This document shows positions 43,156-51,021 of a DNA stretch of 64,000 nt, piece after piece. The DNA lies in contig NZ_LOHS01000164.1 of NCBI RefSeq assembly GCF_001642995.1, positions 1 through 64,000 of the forward strand. The letters run 5' to 3'. A program made the translations under genes and the position numbers. This stretch comes from Streptomyces jeddahensis. Its GTDB lineage: Bacteria > Actinomycetota > Actinomycetes > Streptomycetales > Streptomycetaceae. Positions within the stretch are counted from its first letter, which is position 1. The number at the start of each line of letters is the position of its first letter. Below the pieces are notes generated by a model. That model was given only the letters and a program-made list of their open reading frames with translations. It was not told where the DNA came from and ran no database searches.

Positions 43156-43608
43156 ATGCTGCCGCGCATGGCAGAGAACCCGCCGGCGCCCAGCCGAATC
43201 CGTGCCCTCCCGAGCTGGCTCCTCGGCCGGGCGGCGGCCCGTGGGCGCGGCCTGGTCGCGGAGGCGCTCGCGCGACACGACATGAAGATGTGGCATCACG
43301 TGGTCCTTGCGGCCGTCGCGGATCTCGGTCCGGTCGCCCAGGCGGAACTGGGCAGGACGGTCTCGCTCGACCCGAAGGACGTAGTCGGCATCCTCAAGGA
43401 TCTTCAGACGGCGGGCCTCGTCGTGCGCGCCCCCGACCCGGCCGACCGCCGCAAGAACGCGGTGACTCTCACCACCGCGGGCGAGCGGCGCCTGGAGGAG
43501 TGTACGAAGGCGGGGAAGTGGGCCAACGACGAACTCCTGGCCCCGCTGTCGGCAGCCGAGCGGGAACAGTTCCTGGAGATGCTGCGGAGGATCAGCAGGG
43601 TGCGATGA
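43156..43608 (+). CDS. MarR-family regulator
   Basis: 150 residues with winged helix (AQAELGRTVSLDPKDVVGIL, VVRAPDPADRRKNAVTLTTA, the DRR wing) and dimerisation helices. ATG 43156 or 43168 is the start. Likely represses the divergent quinone oxidoreductase and itself in the absence of an aromatic or quinone ligand. Confidence 0.92.
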   Translation: MLPRMAENPPAPSRIRALPSWLLGRAAARGRGLVAEALARHDMKMWHHVVLAAVADLGPVAQAELGRTVSLDPKDVVGILKDLQTAGLVVRAPDPADRRKNAVTLTTAGERRLEECTKAGKWANDELLAPLSAAEREQFLEMLRRISRVR

Positions 43609-44015
43609 TCCGGCAGGAGGCGCTGGCTCATCACAGAGAGAGCCGGGCCCTTCACAGGGCCTAACGCCCAGGCGACAGAGGCTCGCGTCGCGGCCGGCGG
43701 GCCGTTGCCGGTCAGTTGCGGCTAGTTGCCGGTCAGGTGGAAGCCGAGCGCGAGCCGTTCCCGGAGAGTGTGCCGCGAGCGTCTGCCAGTGCGGCGAGGA
43801 CATGGTGGGCGGCTGCGCGGACAGTGGCCTCGGCCGGTTCGGTGGCGGGTTCGAGGGCTGCTTGGATCGTGTGGCCGAGCAACGCAGCGGTCTGCCGCGG
43901 CGCGCAGCAGAGGCAGTAGGCGGCAGTAGTTCGTCGCGGGCGGCGTCAACTGGCCTCTTCTCGGGCGCAACTTCGGCACCACAAACCAGATGGACGCCCC
44001 ACAATTCATGCATGA
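43609..44015. other. Spacer, possible small remnant on the minus strand
   Basis: A minus-strand frame ending with TGA at 43733-43735 reads LLGHTIQAALEPATEPAEAT then VRAAAHHVLAALADARG, which has protein-like helical composition but no start or family I recognise. A GTTGCCGGTCAG direct repeat occurs near 43703-43740. Otherwise nothing was seen. Confidence 0.3.
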
Positions 44016-44039
44016 GTTGCTATATATTGATGTCTGGAT
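44016..44039. promoter_or_regulatory. ArsR-type operator upstream of the His-rich gene
   Basis: Positions 44016-44039 (beginning GTTGCTATATA, ending ATGTCTGGAT) align with 44471-44494 at 19 of 24 bases. The latter forms half of a perfect palindrome over the arsR start. Probably bound by the same ArsR protein. Confidence 0.55.
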
Positions 44040-44109
44040 CGAAGCCCGGAGAGCATCACGGGCAACCCGCAGCACAGCACTCACAGCACAGCACAGCAAG
44101 GAGCCCCCC

Positions 44110-44412
44110 ATGGCCACCGCCACCGATCACCGCACGCACGAGGACCACACCCACACCCACGGCGAGGGCTGTGGCCACGTCGCCATCCCGCACGGCGACC
44201 ACACCGACTACGCCCACGACGGCCACATTCACCGGGCACACGAGGACCACGTCGACGAGTGCAGCGTGGGCGAGCACGCCGTCCACGATGGCCACGACCA
44301 CCAGCACGGCGAGGGCTGTGGCCACGTCGCCATCCCGCACGAGGACCACACCGACTACGTGCACGACGGCCACCGCCACGCCGCCCACGACGGGCACTGG
44401 GACGATCACTGA
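44110..44412 (+). CDS. His-rich metal-binding repeat protein
   Basis: 100 residues, roughly a quarter histidine, with two copies of a repeat: HGEGCGHVAIPHGDHTDYAH and HGEGCGHVAIPHEDHTDYVH about 52 residues apart, joined by DHVDECSVGEHAVHDGHDHQ. The repeat is also nearly identical at DNA level (from 44158 and 44314). The composition suggests a zinc/nickel/cobalt buffer or storage protein. It precedes an ArsR/SmtB-family gene and shares its operator sequence. No signal peptide is visible, so it is cytosolic. Confidence 0.85.
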   Translation: MATATDHRTHEDHTHTHGEGCGHVAIPHGDHTDYAHDGHIHRAHEDHVDECSVGEHAVHDGHDHQHGEGCGHVAIPHEDHTDYVHDGHRHAAHDGHWDDH

Positions 44413-44470
44413 CACCCGCGCCTGACCGGCAGCACCCCAGTCGGGCACCGGGAAGCCACAACTGGAAATC

Positions 44471-44502
44471 GTTGCCATATGCTAATGTCTGCATATGGCA
44501 AC
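44471..44502. promoter_or_regulatory. Perfect 12-bp inverted repeat over the arsR start codon
   Basis: GTTGCCATATGC (44471-44482) and GCATATGGCAAC (44491-44502), 8-bp spacer. The right arm contains the arsR ATG (44495-44497). This is an ArsR/SmtB-type operator. With no room for a Shine-Dalgarno outside the palindrome the transcript may be leaderless. Confidence 0.75.
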
Positions 44503-44806
44503 AGCTTCCCCCTCTCCGACGGACGACCCAGCCTCGGACCTGCAAGCCGCCAGCGACCTGCTGCGCGCCCTGGCCTCACCTGTACGCCTGGGCATCGTGC
44601 GCGAACTGTCCGGCGGCGGGAAGTACGTCCACGAGCTGGTGAACGCCCTGGGCGTGAGCCAGCCGCTGGTCTCCCAGCATCTGCGGGTGCTGCGCACCTC
44701 CCGGATCGTCACCGCCCGGCGTCAGGCACGCGAAACCCAGTACAGCCTGACTGACGACCACGTGGCGCACATCGTGCTGGACGCCATCCGGCACGCACAG
44801 GAATAG
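44495..44806 (+). CDS. ArsR/SmtB-family metalloregulator
   Basis: 103 residues: LRALASPVRLGIVRELSGGG, KYVHELVNALGVSQPLVSQH (recognition helix) and the wing TARRQARETQYSLTDDHVAH. The C-terminal helix has DHVAHIVLDAIRH, carrying the Asp/His ligands of the SmtB alpha-5 zinc site (D..H...H pattern). Zn(II)-type sensing is therefore likely. It is autoregulated through the palindrome over its start and probably controls the His-rich gene. Confidence 0.92.
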   Translation: MATASPSPTDDPASDLQAASDLLRALASPVRLGIVRELSGGGKYVHELVNALGVSQPLVSQHLRVLRTSRIVTARRQARETQYSLTDDHVAHIVLDAIRHAQE

Positions 44807-44827
44807 TTCCGGCACGCACAGGAATAG
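44787..44827 (+). repeat. 21-bp-period tandem duplication over the arsR stop
   Basis: TCCGGCACGCACAGGAATAG occurs at 44787-44806 and again at 44808-44827. The first copy contains the last codons and TAG of arsR; the second is a duplicated, untranslated copy. Confidence 0.9.
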
Positions 44828-44854
44828 ACAGCGCACGCGTAAGTCGGCACCACC

Positions 44855-44886
44855 GCGACGGCCGTCCATCCTTGGGCGGCCGTCGC
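44855..44886. terminator. Bidirectional terminator between arsR and the RiPP operon
   Basis: Perfect 10-bp stem GCGACGGCCG / CGGCCGTCGC with a 12-nt loop between two convergent transcription units. Confidence 0.75.
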
Positions 44887-44943
44887 TGCACGCGGCCCAT
44901 CCTCTGGTTGCTCAGGGAAGCTCCGTCGTCGGGTGGCCGGAGT

Positions 44944-46725
44944 TCAGGATGGGGTGACCGCCAGGACGCGGCCCAGCGCGCTGCCGGGATGGGCGGTGAG
45001 TTCATCCCACGTGCCTTCCTCCGTGATGCGGCCGGCTTCGAGCACGGCGATGCGGTCAGCGCGGCGGATGGTGGCGGGGCGGTGGGCGATGACGATCGTG
45101 GTGCGGCCTTCCTTGCCGAGTGCGGTGGCGAGTTGGGCGTCACTGGCGTTGTCCAGGTGGGCGGTGGTCTCGTCGAGCACGAGGACTCTCGGTTCGGCCA
45201 GCAGCGCGCGGGCGAGCGCGATCCGGGCGCGCTGGCCGCCGGAGAGCGTGGAGCCGCGCTCGCCGACGAGGGTGTCCAGGGGGGCGATCCGGTCGACGCC
45301 GCACAGCCGGGCCGTTTCGGCGAGGAGGTCTTCGTCCGCCTCGGGTGCTGTGAGCCGCAGGTTGTCGGCGAGGGTGCCGTGGAAGAGGGGGGTGTCCTGG
45401 CCCACCACGGCGACGGCACGCCGGAGTTCGGCATCGTTCACGTCACGCACGTCGACGGGATCGCCGTCGCCGGGTATCAGCTGGACGGCTCCCTCGGACG
45501 GATCCCAGAAGCGGGCCAGCAGGTGCGCGCAGGTCGACTTGCCGGCCCCCGAGACACCGACCAGGGCGAGGGTCTGCCCTGCGCGGGCCGTCAGCTCGAG
45601 TCCGTCCAGCACGGGTTGGCCGCCGTAGTCGAATCGCACCTGGTGCAGGCGGACGCCCAGCGGACCGGAGGGGAGCCGGCGGGGTGAGGCGGGCGGCGGG
45701 GCGAGAGCGGGGGCCTTCACGGCTGCGTCCACCCGGGCAGCGGCAGCGCGCAGTCCCACAGCCTGGCTCAGTGCCCTGGCCGACTCGGCGACGGGACCCA
45801 GCACGGACAGTGCCAGCGCCATCGCCGCCGGGGCCCATGCGCCGTGCAGCCGCCCGGAGGTCACGGACTGCGCGGCGGCGGCCACCACGCCGAGGACCGC
45901 GAGCACGATGAGGAGGTCGCGGACTGCGGCGGCCATGGCCTCCCAGGTGGCCTCGGCACGCTGGGCCTCCCCCACCCGCCGGCCCTGCTCGGCGAGACGG
46001 GTCCGCCGCTCGGCCAGCCCACCGAAGGCGAGCAGCTCGCGCAGCCCGTCGACCGTCTCCACGGTGTCGGCGGACAGCTTCGCGGCGGCTGCCCGGGTGC
46101 GGGCCCCACGCGCCGCGCGTCCGCGCGCGTTGGCGAAGGGCGCCACGGCGAGCAGCGCGGCGACGGGCAGCACCGCCACCAGCAGCCAGGGCTCCACCGT
46201 GGCCAGAACAGTGGCCCCGCCGGTGAACACCACCCCGGATGCGAGGAGTTGGGCGGTGGTGTGGGCGTAGAAGAACTCCAGTGCTTCGACGTCGGCCATG
46301 GCGGTGGCGGCGAGGTCCCCGCTGCGCCGGCCGGCGACGCGGGCGGGCGCGCTGCGGGCAAGCCCGTCGAAGACGCGCACGCGCAGTTCGGCCAGCACCC
46401 GGTAGGCCAGGTCGTGCGAGAGGTCCATCTCGCGCCAGGTCATCAGGGCGCGTACGAGGACGAGGAGGATGAGCGCGGTGACCGTACCGGCCGAGGGGGC
46501 GCGATCCTCGATGACGGCGGTTCCGACGGTGTGCGCGGCCAGCGTCAGCAACGTGACCAGTGAACCCTGTTCGATCAGCGCGGCGGCGCAGGTACGGGCC
46601 ATCATGGCGCGGTGCCCGGCGAGGGCGGGGAGCAGGGCGCGCAGTGAGCCGCGCGCTGGCACGTCGGCGGGACCGCGCTCGGTGGTACCGCAGTCTGTGG
46701 TGCCGCAGTCTGTGGTGCTGCTCAT
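44944..46725 (-). CDS. ABC half-transporter (permease-ATPase fusion) 2 of the RiPP operon
   Basis: 593 residues. An exporter-fold membrane domain with six helices (residues about 40-330) is followed by an ATPase with Walker A GVSGAGKST, signature LSGGQRARIALARALLAE, Walker B VLVLDETTAHLD and H-loop AHRPATI. The N-terminus has a duplicated TTDCG motif. ATG 46725 overlaps the stop of half-transporter 1, so they likely form a heterodimer. Such pairs act as RiPP exporters, but siderophore importers of the YbtPQ/IrtAB type have the same fold, so direction is not decided. Last gene of the operon. Confidence 0.88.
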   Translation of the reverse strand: MSSTTDCGTTDCGTTERGPADVPARGSLRALLPALAGHRAMMARTCAAALIEQGSLVTLLTLAAHTVGTAVIEDRAPSAGTVTALILLVLVRALMTWREMDLSHDLAYRVLAELRVRVFDGLARSAPARVAGRRSGDLAATAMADVEALEFFYAHTTAQLLASGVVFTGGATVLATVEPWLLVAVLPVAALLAVAPFANARGRAARGARTRAAAAKLSADTVETVDGLRELLAFGGLAERRTRLAEQGRRVGEAQRAEATWEAMAAAVRDLLIVLAVLGVVAAAAQSVTSGRLHGAWAPAAMALALSVLGPVAESARALSQAVGLRAAAARVDAAVKAPALAPPPASPRRLPSGPLGVRLHQVRFDYGGQPVLDGLELTARAGQTLALVGVSGAGKSTCAHLLARFWDPSEGAVQLIPGDGDPVDVRDVNDAELRRAVAVVGQDTPLFHGTLADNLRLTAPEADEDLLAETARLCGVDRIAPLDTLVGERGSTLSGGQRARIALARALLAEPRVLVLDETTAHLDNASDAQLATALGKEGRTTIVIAHRPATIRRADRIAVLEAGRITEEGTWDELTAHPGSALGRVLAVTPS

Positions 46726-48461
46726 GCGACGAGCCCTCCTTCGTACGTGCGGCCCGACTTGGCGAGCTCCGCGTAGACGCCCCCGGCTTCGACGAGGGTG
46801 GTGTGCTCGCCGACGGCGTCCACCCGTCCGTCGTCCAGCACCACGATGCGGTCGGCGTGCCGGACGGCGGCGAGCCGGTGGGCGACCACCAGGATGGTCC
46901 GGCCGCCCGCGGCGGCGAGCAGTGCACGGACGATGTCCGCCTCGCGGCGTTCGTCGACCGCGCTGGTGGCTTCGTCGAGGACGAGGACCGGCGCGTCGGC
47001 CAGCAGGGCCCGGGCGAGGGCGAGCCGCTGCCGCTGGCCGCCGGACAGGGTGGCGCCCCGCTCGCCGAGGACGGTGGCGTAGCCATCGGGAAGGGCTGCG
47101 ATCTCGTCGTGGATGCCGGCGGTTCGTGCCGCGCGCATCAGCTCGTCGTCCGTCGCGTCCGGCCGGGCCAGGCGCAGGTTGTCGGCGATCGTGGCGTGGA
47201 AGAGATACGTCTCCTGGGAGACGACGGCGATGCCCTGCCGCAGCGAGTCGAGCGCGTACGCGCTCACGTCACGGCCGTCGAGGGTGATCCGGCCGCCCTG
47301 CGGGTCGTGGTGGCGCAGGAGCAGCGCCAGGAGCGTGGACTTGCCGGCGCCCGACGGGCCGACGATCGCGGTCGTACGTCCCGCCTCGGCGGTGAAGGTG
47401 ACACCGTGGAGCGTCGGCGTCTCGGCACCGTCGTAGGTGAACTCGACGTCCTCGAAACGCAGTTCGGGCGGGCCTGTCCAGTGCGCCGGTGCCGTTCCCT
47501 CGTCGGGTACGGCGGGCTCGGCGGTACGCAGCGCCGCCAGTCCGTCCGCGGCCGACACGCCCAGGTACCCGGCATGCCACTCGCGGGACAGGTCACGGAC
47601 CGGCCGGAAGCACTCGGAGGCCAGCAGCAGCACCAGGTAGGTGCCGGTCGCCGCGGTGGATCCGGTGACGGCCGACCAGCAGGCCAGGAGCGCGGCGGCC
47701 GCGGTGCCGCCCTGGATGGCCAGGTCCGTGATGCCGGTGTCGACGAGGGACACGCGCAGCTTGGCGACGGTCGCCCGGTGCAGCGCCGCCGACCGCTTCT
47801 CCAGCCGCTCCCGGGTGCGCCCGACGGCGCCCGCGGCCCGCAGAGCGGACATGCCCTGCAGTGCCTCCAGATAGTCGGCACCCAGCCCCTCGTACGTGTC
47901 CCAGTGCTCTTTGCCGCGCTTGGCCAGCAGCCGGTCCCAGGCACGCGGCCCGAGCAGGGCGAGCAGCAGGGCGGGGACGAGGCCGAGGAGGGCGGCCGGT
48001 TCGACGGCGGCCAGGGCGGCCAGTAGCAGGGGCGGCACGGTGAGGGTGATCAGGAGCTGGGGCAGGTAGCGGGAGACGTAGGCATCGACGCCCTCGACGC
48101 CGTCGACGAGGGTGGTGCGGACTGCCCCGGCGCGCGCGGTGGTCAGGTGCGCGGGTCCCAGCCGTCCGAGGTGGGCGAGGAGTTCGTCCCGCAGGGCCAC
48201 CCTGACCCTGGCCCCGGCGCGGGTGGCGGTGCGCCGCTGCCAGTTGGCGAGCCCGGCCCGTGCGGCGACGACACCGAGCACCGCGCCGAGGAGCAGCGGG
48301 AGCCGGTCCGTGCGGCCCCGGGCGACGTCGGCGAGCGCGACGGCCAGCAGAACGGCCTGCGCGAGGTGGGTGAGGGTGACGGCCGCCTGCAGGAGGGTGG
48401 CCGCGAGCAGGGGGCACTGTGCGTGCCGTGCGGCGCGGCGCAGCTCGGGGTGGACGATCAC
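46722..48461 (-). CDS. ABC half-transporter (permease-ATPase fusion) 1 of the RiPP operon
   Basis: 579 residues from GTG 48461, which overlaps the SagB stop (GTGA). Six membrane helices; ATPase with GPSGAGKST, IAVVSQETYLFHATIADNLR, LSGGQRQRLALARAL and VLVLDEATSAVD. CydD/IrtB-like. Pairs with the next gene. In context it either secretes the modified peptide or brings a metal-loaded form back in. Confidence 0.88.
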   Translation of the reverse strand: MIVHPELRRAARHAQCPLLAATLLQAAVTLTHLAQAVLLAVALADVARGRTDRLPLLLGAVLGVVAARAGLANWQRRTATRAGARVRVALRDELLAHLGRLGPAHLTTARAGAVRTTLVDGVEGVDAYVSRYLPQLLITLTVPPLLLAALAAVEPAALLGLVPALLLALLGPRAWDRLLAKRGKEHWDTYEGLGADYLEALQGMSALRAAGAVGRTRERLEKRSAALHRATVAKLRVSLVDTGITDLAIQGGTAAAALLACWSAVTGSTAATGTYLVLLLASECFRPVRDLSREWHAGYLGVSAADGLAALRTAEPAVPDEGTAPAHWTGPPELRFEDVEFTYDGAETPTLHGVTFTAEAGRTTAIVGPSGAGKSTLLALLLRHHDPQGGRITLDGRDVSAYALDSLRQGIAVVSQETYLFHATIADNLRLARPDATDDELMRAARTAGIHDEIAALPDGYATVLGERGATLSGGQRQRLALARALLADAPVLVLDEATSAVDERREADIVRALLAAAGGRTILVVAHRLAAVRHADRIVVLDDGRVDAVGEHTTLVEAGGVYAELAKSGRTYEGGLVA

Positions 48462-49645
48462 GAGGTCTTCCCCTCGTCGGAGTGGGTGGTGCCGAGGGCC
48501 AGGCCGTGGACGATCCAGTCCCGGCCGGGTGGGGCGCCGAGCGCGGCGCCCAGGTCCGCCTGCTGCCAGGAGCCGACGGGGCGGGCCGCGAGCCCGTGTC
48601 GTACGGCGGCCACGTGTGCGAGGTGGGCGGCGAAGCCGGCCCGTAGGTGTATCCGGCGGATCCGCTGGGCGTCGGCGTCCGACGGGCAGCCGTAGGCGAG
48701 CAGGACGGCGCCCGCCTCCGCGATCCACCCCTGACGTGCGGCCCATACGGCGAGCGTGGGCCGGGCCTCCCCCGCGGCGAGCCGCCGCAGTGTGCCGTCA
48801 GGGGCCGCCAACTCGACCAGTTCGGGCCGCGGTTCGCCGACGGCCGCGCACCAGGCGAGCTCACCGGCGCTCGCCTGGACGGCGGTGGCCAGCACCGCCC
48901 GTAGAACGTCTCGGGGCGGGCTGCCCCGCAGCGGTGGCGGCGCGCTGCGGCGGGCCAGCAGCTCGTGGGGCGTGGGCGCGTGCGCGGCCGAGCGCTCCTC
49001 GGGCGGGTGGGTCCCGTCGGGCGGACGCGTCCCCTCGGGCAGGGCGAAGTGCACTAGGGCCACAGGGCCGTCGGCAGGACCGTCCAGTCGAAGCACTGGC
49101 TCGCGCATGCCCAGCACACGCCCCGCCAGCCAAAGCGCCGCGACAACGTGCCCGGTGTCCAGCAACATCAGCGGCCAGGCGCGGTGGCCGTAGTGGGAGA
49201 CCGTGCGCTGCGGGGTGACGGAGAGTTCGACGGTCGTCCCGGGCAGCGTGCCGTCGGGTTCCGGGCCGATGCGGTGCACACGGTGGCGCAGCGGGTCGTA
49301 GCCGTAGCGCCCGGGCGGCAGCGGGCAGCCGGGGCCCACGAGAAGCTCGGCGTCCACCGGGTGCAGCGCGCCCGCGGAGGGGGCGGGCCGCAGCCGTCCG
49401 GAGCCGTCCGAGGCCGCCAGGGAGAGACGGAGCAGAGCTTGCAGGTCCAGCTCTCCGGAGCTGGCCTCCGGGATGGGGCGCGGCGGTCCAGGCCAGTCAC
49501 GGACGGCGGGCCCGGCGGGTGTGTCGGGGCCGGGCTCCTCCGGGGAGCGGGCGCGGGCGAGGGCGGTGACGAGGTCCACCGGGCCGTGCTCCTTCGACTC
49601 CACGGGGTGTGCTGCATGCGCGTGCTTCACGAGGTCAGCCCTCAC
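48458..49645 (-). CDS. SagB-type FMN dehydrogenase (azoline oxidase)
   Basis: 395 residues. A nitroreductase-like fold: LLRLSLAASDGSGRLRPAPS, AGALHPVDAELLVG, PPGRYGYDPLRHRVHRIG and RTVSHYGHRAWPLMLLDTGH, a signature of SagB/ThcOx enzymes that oxidise RiPP azolines to azoles with FMN. A second half (about 235-395) repeats the fold in divergent form. GTG 49645 overlaps the YcaO stop. Its presence suggests that oxazoline rings made by YcaO are oxidised to oxazoles. Confidence 0.85.
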   Translation of the reverse strand: MRADLVKHAHAAHPVESKEHGPVDLVTALARARSPEEPGPDTPAGPAVRDWPGPPRPIPEASSGELDLQALLRLSLAASDGSGRLRPAPSAGALHPVDAELLVGPGCPLPPGRYGYDPLRHRVHRIGPEPDGTLPGTTVELSVTPQRTVSHYGHRAWPLMLLDTGHVVAALWLAGRVLGMREPVLRLDGPADGPVALVHFALPEGTRPPDGTHPPEERSAAHAPTPHELLARRSAPPPLRGSPPRDVLRAVLATAVQASAGELAWCAAVGEPRPELVELAAPDGTLRRLAAGEARPTLAVWAARQGWIAEAGAVLLAYGCPSDADAQRIRRIHLRAGFAAHLAHVAAVRHGLAARPVGSWQQADLGAALGAPPGRDWIVHGLALGTTHSDEGKTS

Positions 49646-51021
49646 ATGTGAGGCGGAGGAGCCAGCGTGAAGTCCTCCGGTGCGCTCGGCGCGGTCGTAC
49701 GCCAGCCACGGGCGACGGCGGCCTCGGCGAGGCGCGGGCAGCCGAAGTAACCGAAGGAGGCAGGGGCGTTGGGAAGAAGTCCGGAGACGAGAACCCGGGC
49801 GACGCGCAGCGGCGTCTCGGCCACGTCCTCGGTCGTGAGGTCGAACGTCATGATGCGGTGGCCGCCTTGGCGGAGCGCGCGTTCCAGCCGGTCCCGGCTA
49901 CCGGGCTCGACCGCGTCGATGGGCACGGTCCCGTGCGCGGGCTCGGTGAACCGCCGGGCCTCGGGCGCCATCCGCTCGTCCAGCCACACCTGGACGTGCG
50001 CGCCCAGGTCCCGCACGTTCTCGAACTGTTCGCCGCACACATCCAGATAGCGGCCGTCGGCCCGGTGATCCAAGTACAGCCCGCGGGCGAGCAGCCCGGC
50101 CTCGACGGCCTGGAACACCCAGCCGCCCGGGTCGGTAAGGCCCTGGGTGAAGACCCAGGTGTGGACGGCTTCGAGGACTGCCTTGCGGGCGGCTTCGGCC
50201 GGGTCGTACTTGCAGGCGAACCCGGCGGCGTACAGGCCGAGCCGGGGATCGTGGACGAGCGCGGCCATGCAGGGGGCGAACTCCGAGGGCATCTCGACGA
50301 GATGGACGTCGAGCGCGGTTCCGGCGAGGTCGTCGGTGAGGCCGGGCACGCTGGCCGGGTCGATGCCGCGGGTCGGGCCGTCGAGGTGCCACCACAGTTC
50401 GAGCGCGTCGCGTTCGACGATTTCCAGCAAGCCGCGCTCGACGGCGTCGTCGAAGCCCTGCCCGGTGGCGATCCCCGCGTAGTTGAGGTGGTGGGTGCGC
50501 GGCAGTGACCGCAGCTCACCCTGGCGCCAGTTGAGGTGGGTGAGTGCGACGGGCGCCCAGACCTCGGCGGTCCGTCCCCCGGGCAGCCCCTCTGTGCCGC
50601 GCGTCCACAGGGACGGCGTGTCGGCCGTGAGGGGGCGGTAGGGGAACTTCTCGCGGGCGTACTGCCAGTCGGCGTAGGCCGGCAGCTCATCCGGCCCGTA
50701 CAGCCGCAGGCCCTTCTCGGCCAGTTCGCCGGCCGTGGCACGCAGGGGGGCGTCGGGGTGGCCGGGCGGCGGCACGCGGTTGCCGCAGTACCGCTCGATT
50801 CCCTCCGCTATGGCGGCTGTTCGGGCGCCTTCGGGGTCGCCGAAGGTAGTGCCGAGCGACACCCGGTCGGCGGGCCACAGGCCGAGCCTGCGGGCGTCGG
50901 AGATCTCGGCGGTGAGCGCGGTGTAGCGGGGCGGCGCGCCAGCGGGGTGCTCGACGGGCTTGACCTTGCGGACGATGCCGCAGACGGGGTCGACGAGTGC
51001 TTCCAGCGGCAGCGCCGTCAT
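49642..51021 (-). CDS. YcaO-domain azoline cyclodehydratase
   Basis: 459 residues. YcaO ATP-binding and catalytic motifs: SLGTTFGDPEGARTAAIAEG then IERYCGN, ATGQGFDDAVERGLLEIVER, and AARKAVLEAVHTWVFTQG. The C-terminal proline-rich tail (FTLAPPPHM) recalls the PxPxP tail of TOMM cyclodehydratases. ATG 51021 overlaps the CocE stop (ATGA). It would convert Ser/Thr (no Cys is available) of the precursor to oxazolines with ATP, guided by the leader-binding partner protein. Confidence 0.92.
   Translation of the reverse strand: MTALPLEALVDPVCGIVRKVKPVEHPAGAPPRYTALTAEISDARRLGLWPADRVSLGTTFGDPEGARTAAIAEGIERYCGNRVPPPGHPDAPLRATAGELAEKGLRLYGPDELPAYADWQYAREKFPYRPLTADTPSLWTRGTEGLPGGRTAEVWAPVALTHLNWRQGELRSLPRTHHLNYAGIATGQGFDDAVERGLLEIVERDALELWWHLDGPTRGIDPASVPGLTDDLAGTALDVHLVEMPSEFAPCMAALVHDPRLGLYAAGFACKYDPAEAARKAVLEAVHTWVFTQGLTDPGGWVFQAVEAGLLARGLYLDHRADGRYLDVCGEQFENVRDLGAHVQVWLDERMAPEARRFTEPAHGTVPIDAVEPGSRDRLERALRQGGHRIMTFDLTTEDVAETPLRVARVLVSGLLPNAPASFGYFGCPRLAEAAVARGWRTTAPSAPEDFTLAPPPHM

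Noticed and set aside
44158..44349. CRISPR-like or structural repeat in the His-rich gene
   Set aside because: Only two copies, inside one coding frame, encoding the same peptide repeat; internal gene duplication explains it.
46560..48026. Long plus-strand frames opposite the RiPP ABC genes
   Set aside because: Mirror frames of the two ATPase-permease genes; Gly/Arg-rich low-complexity sequence.
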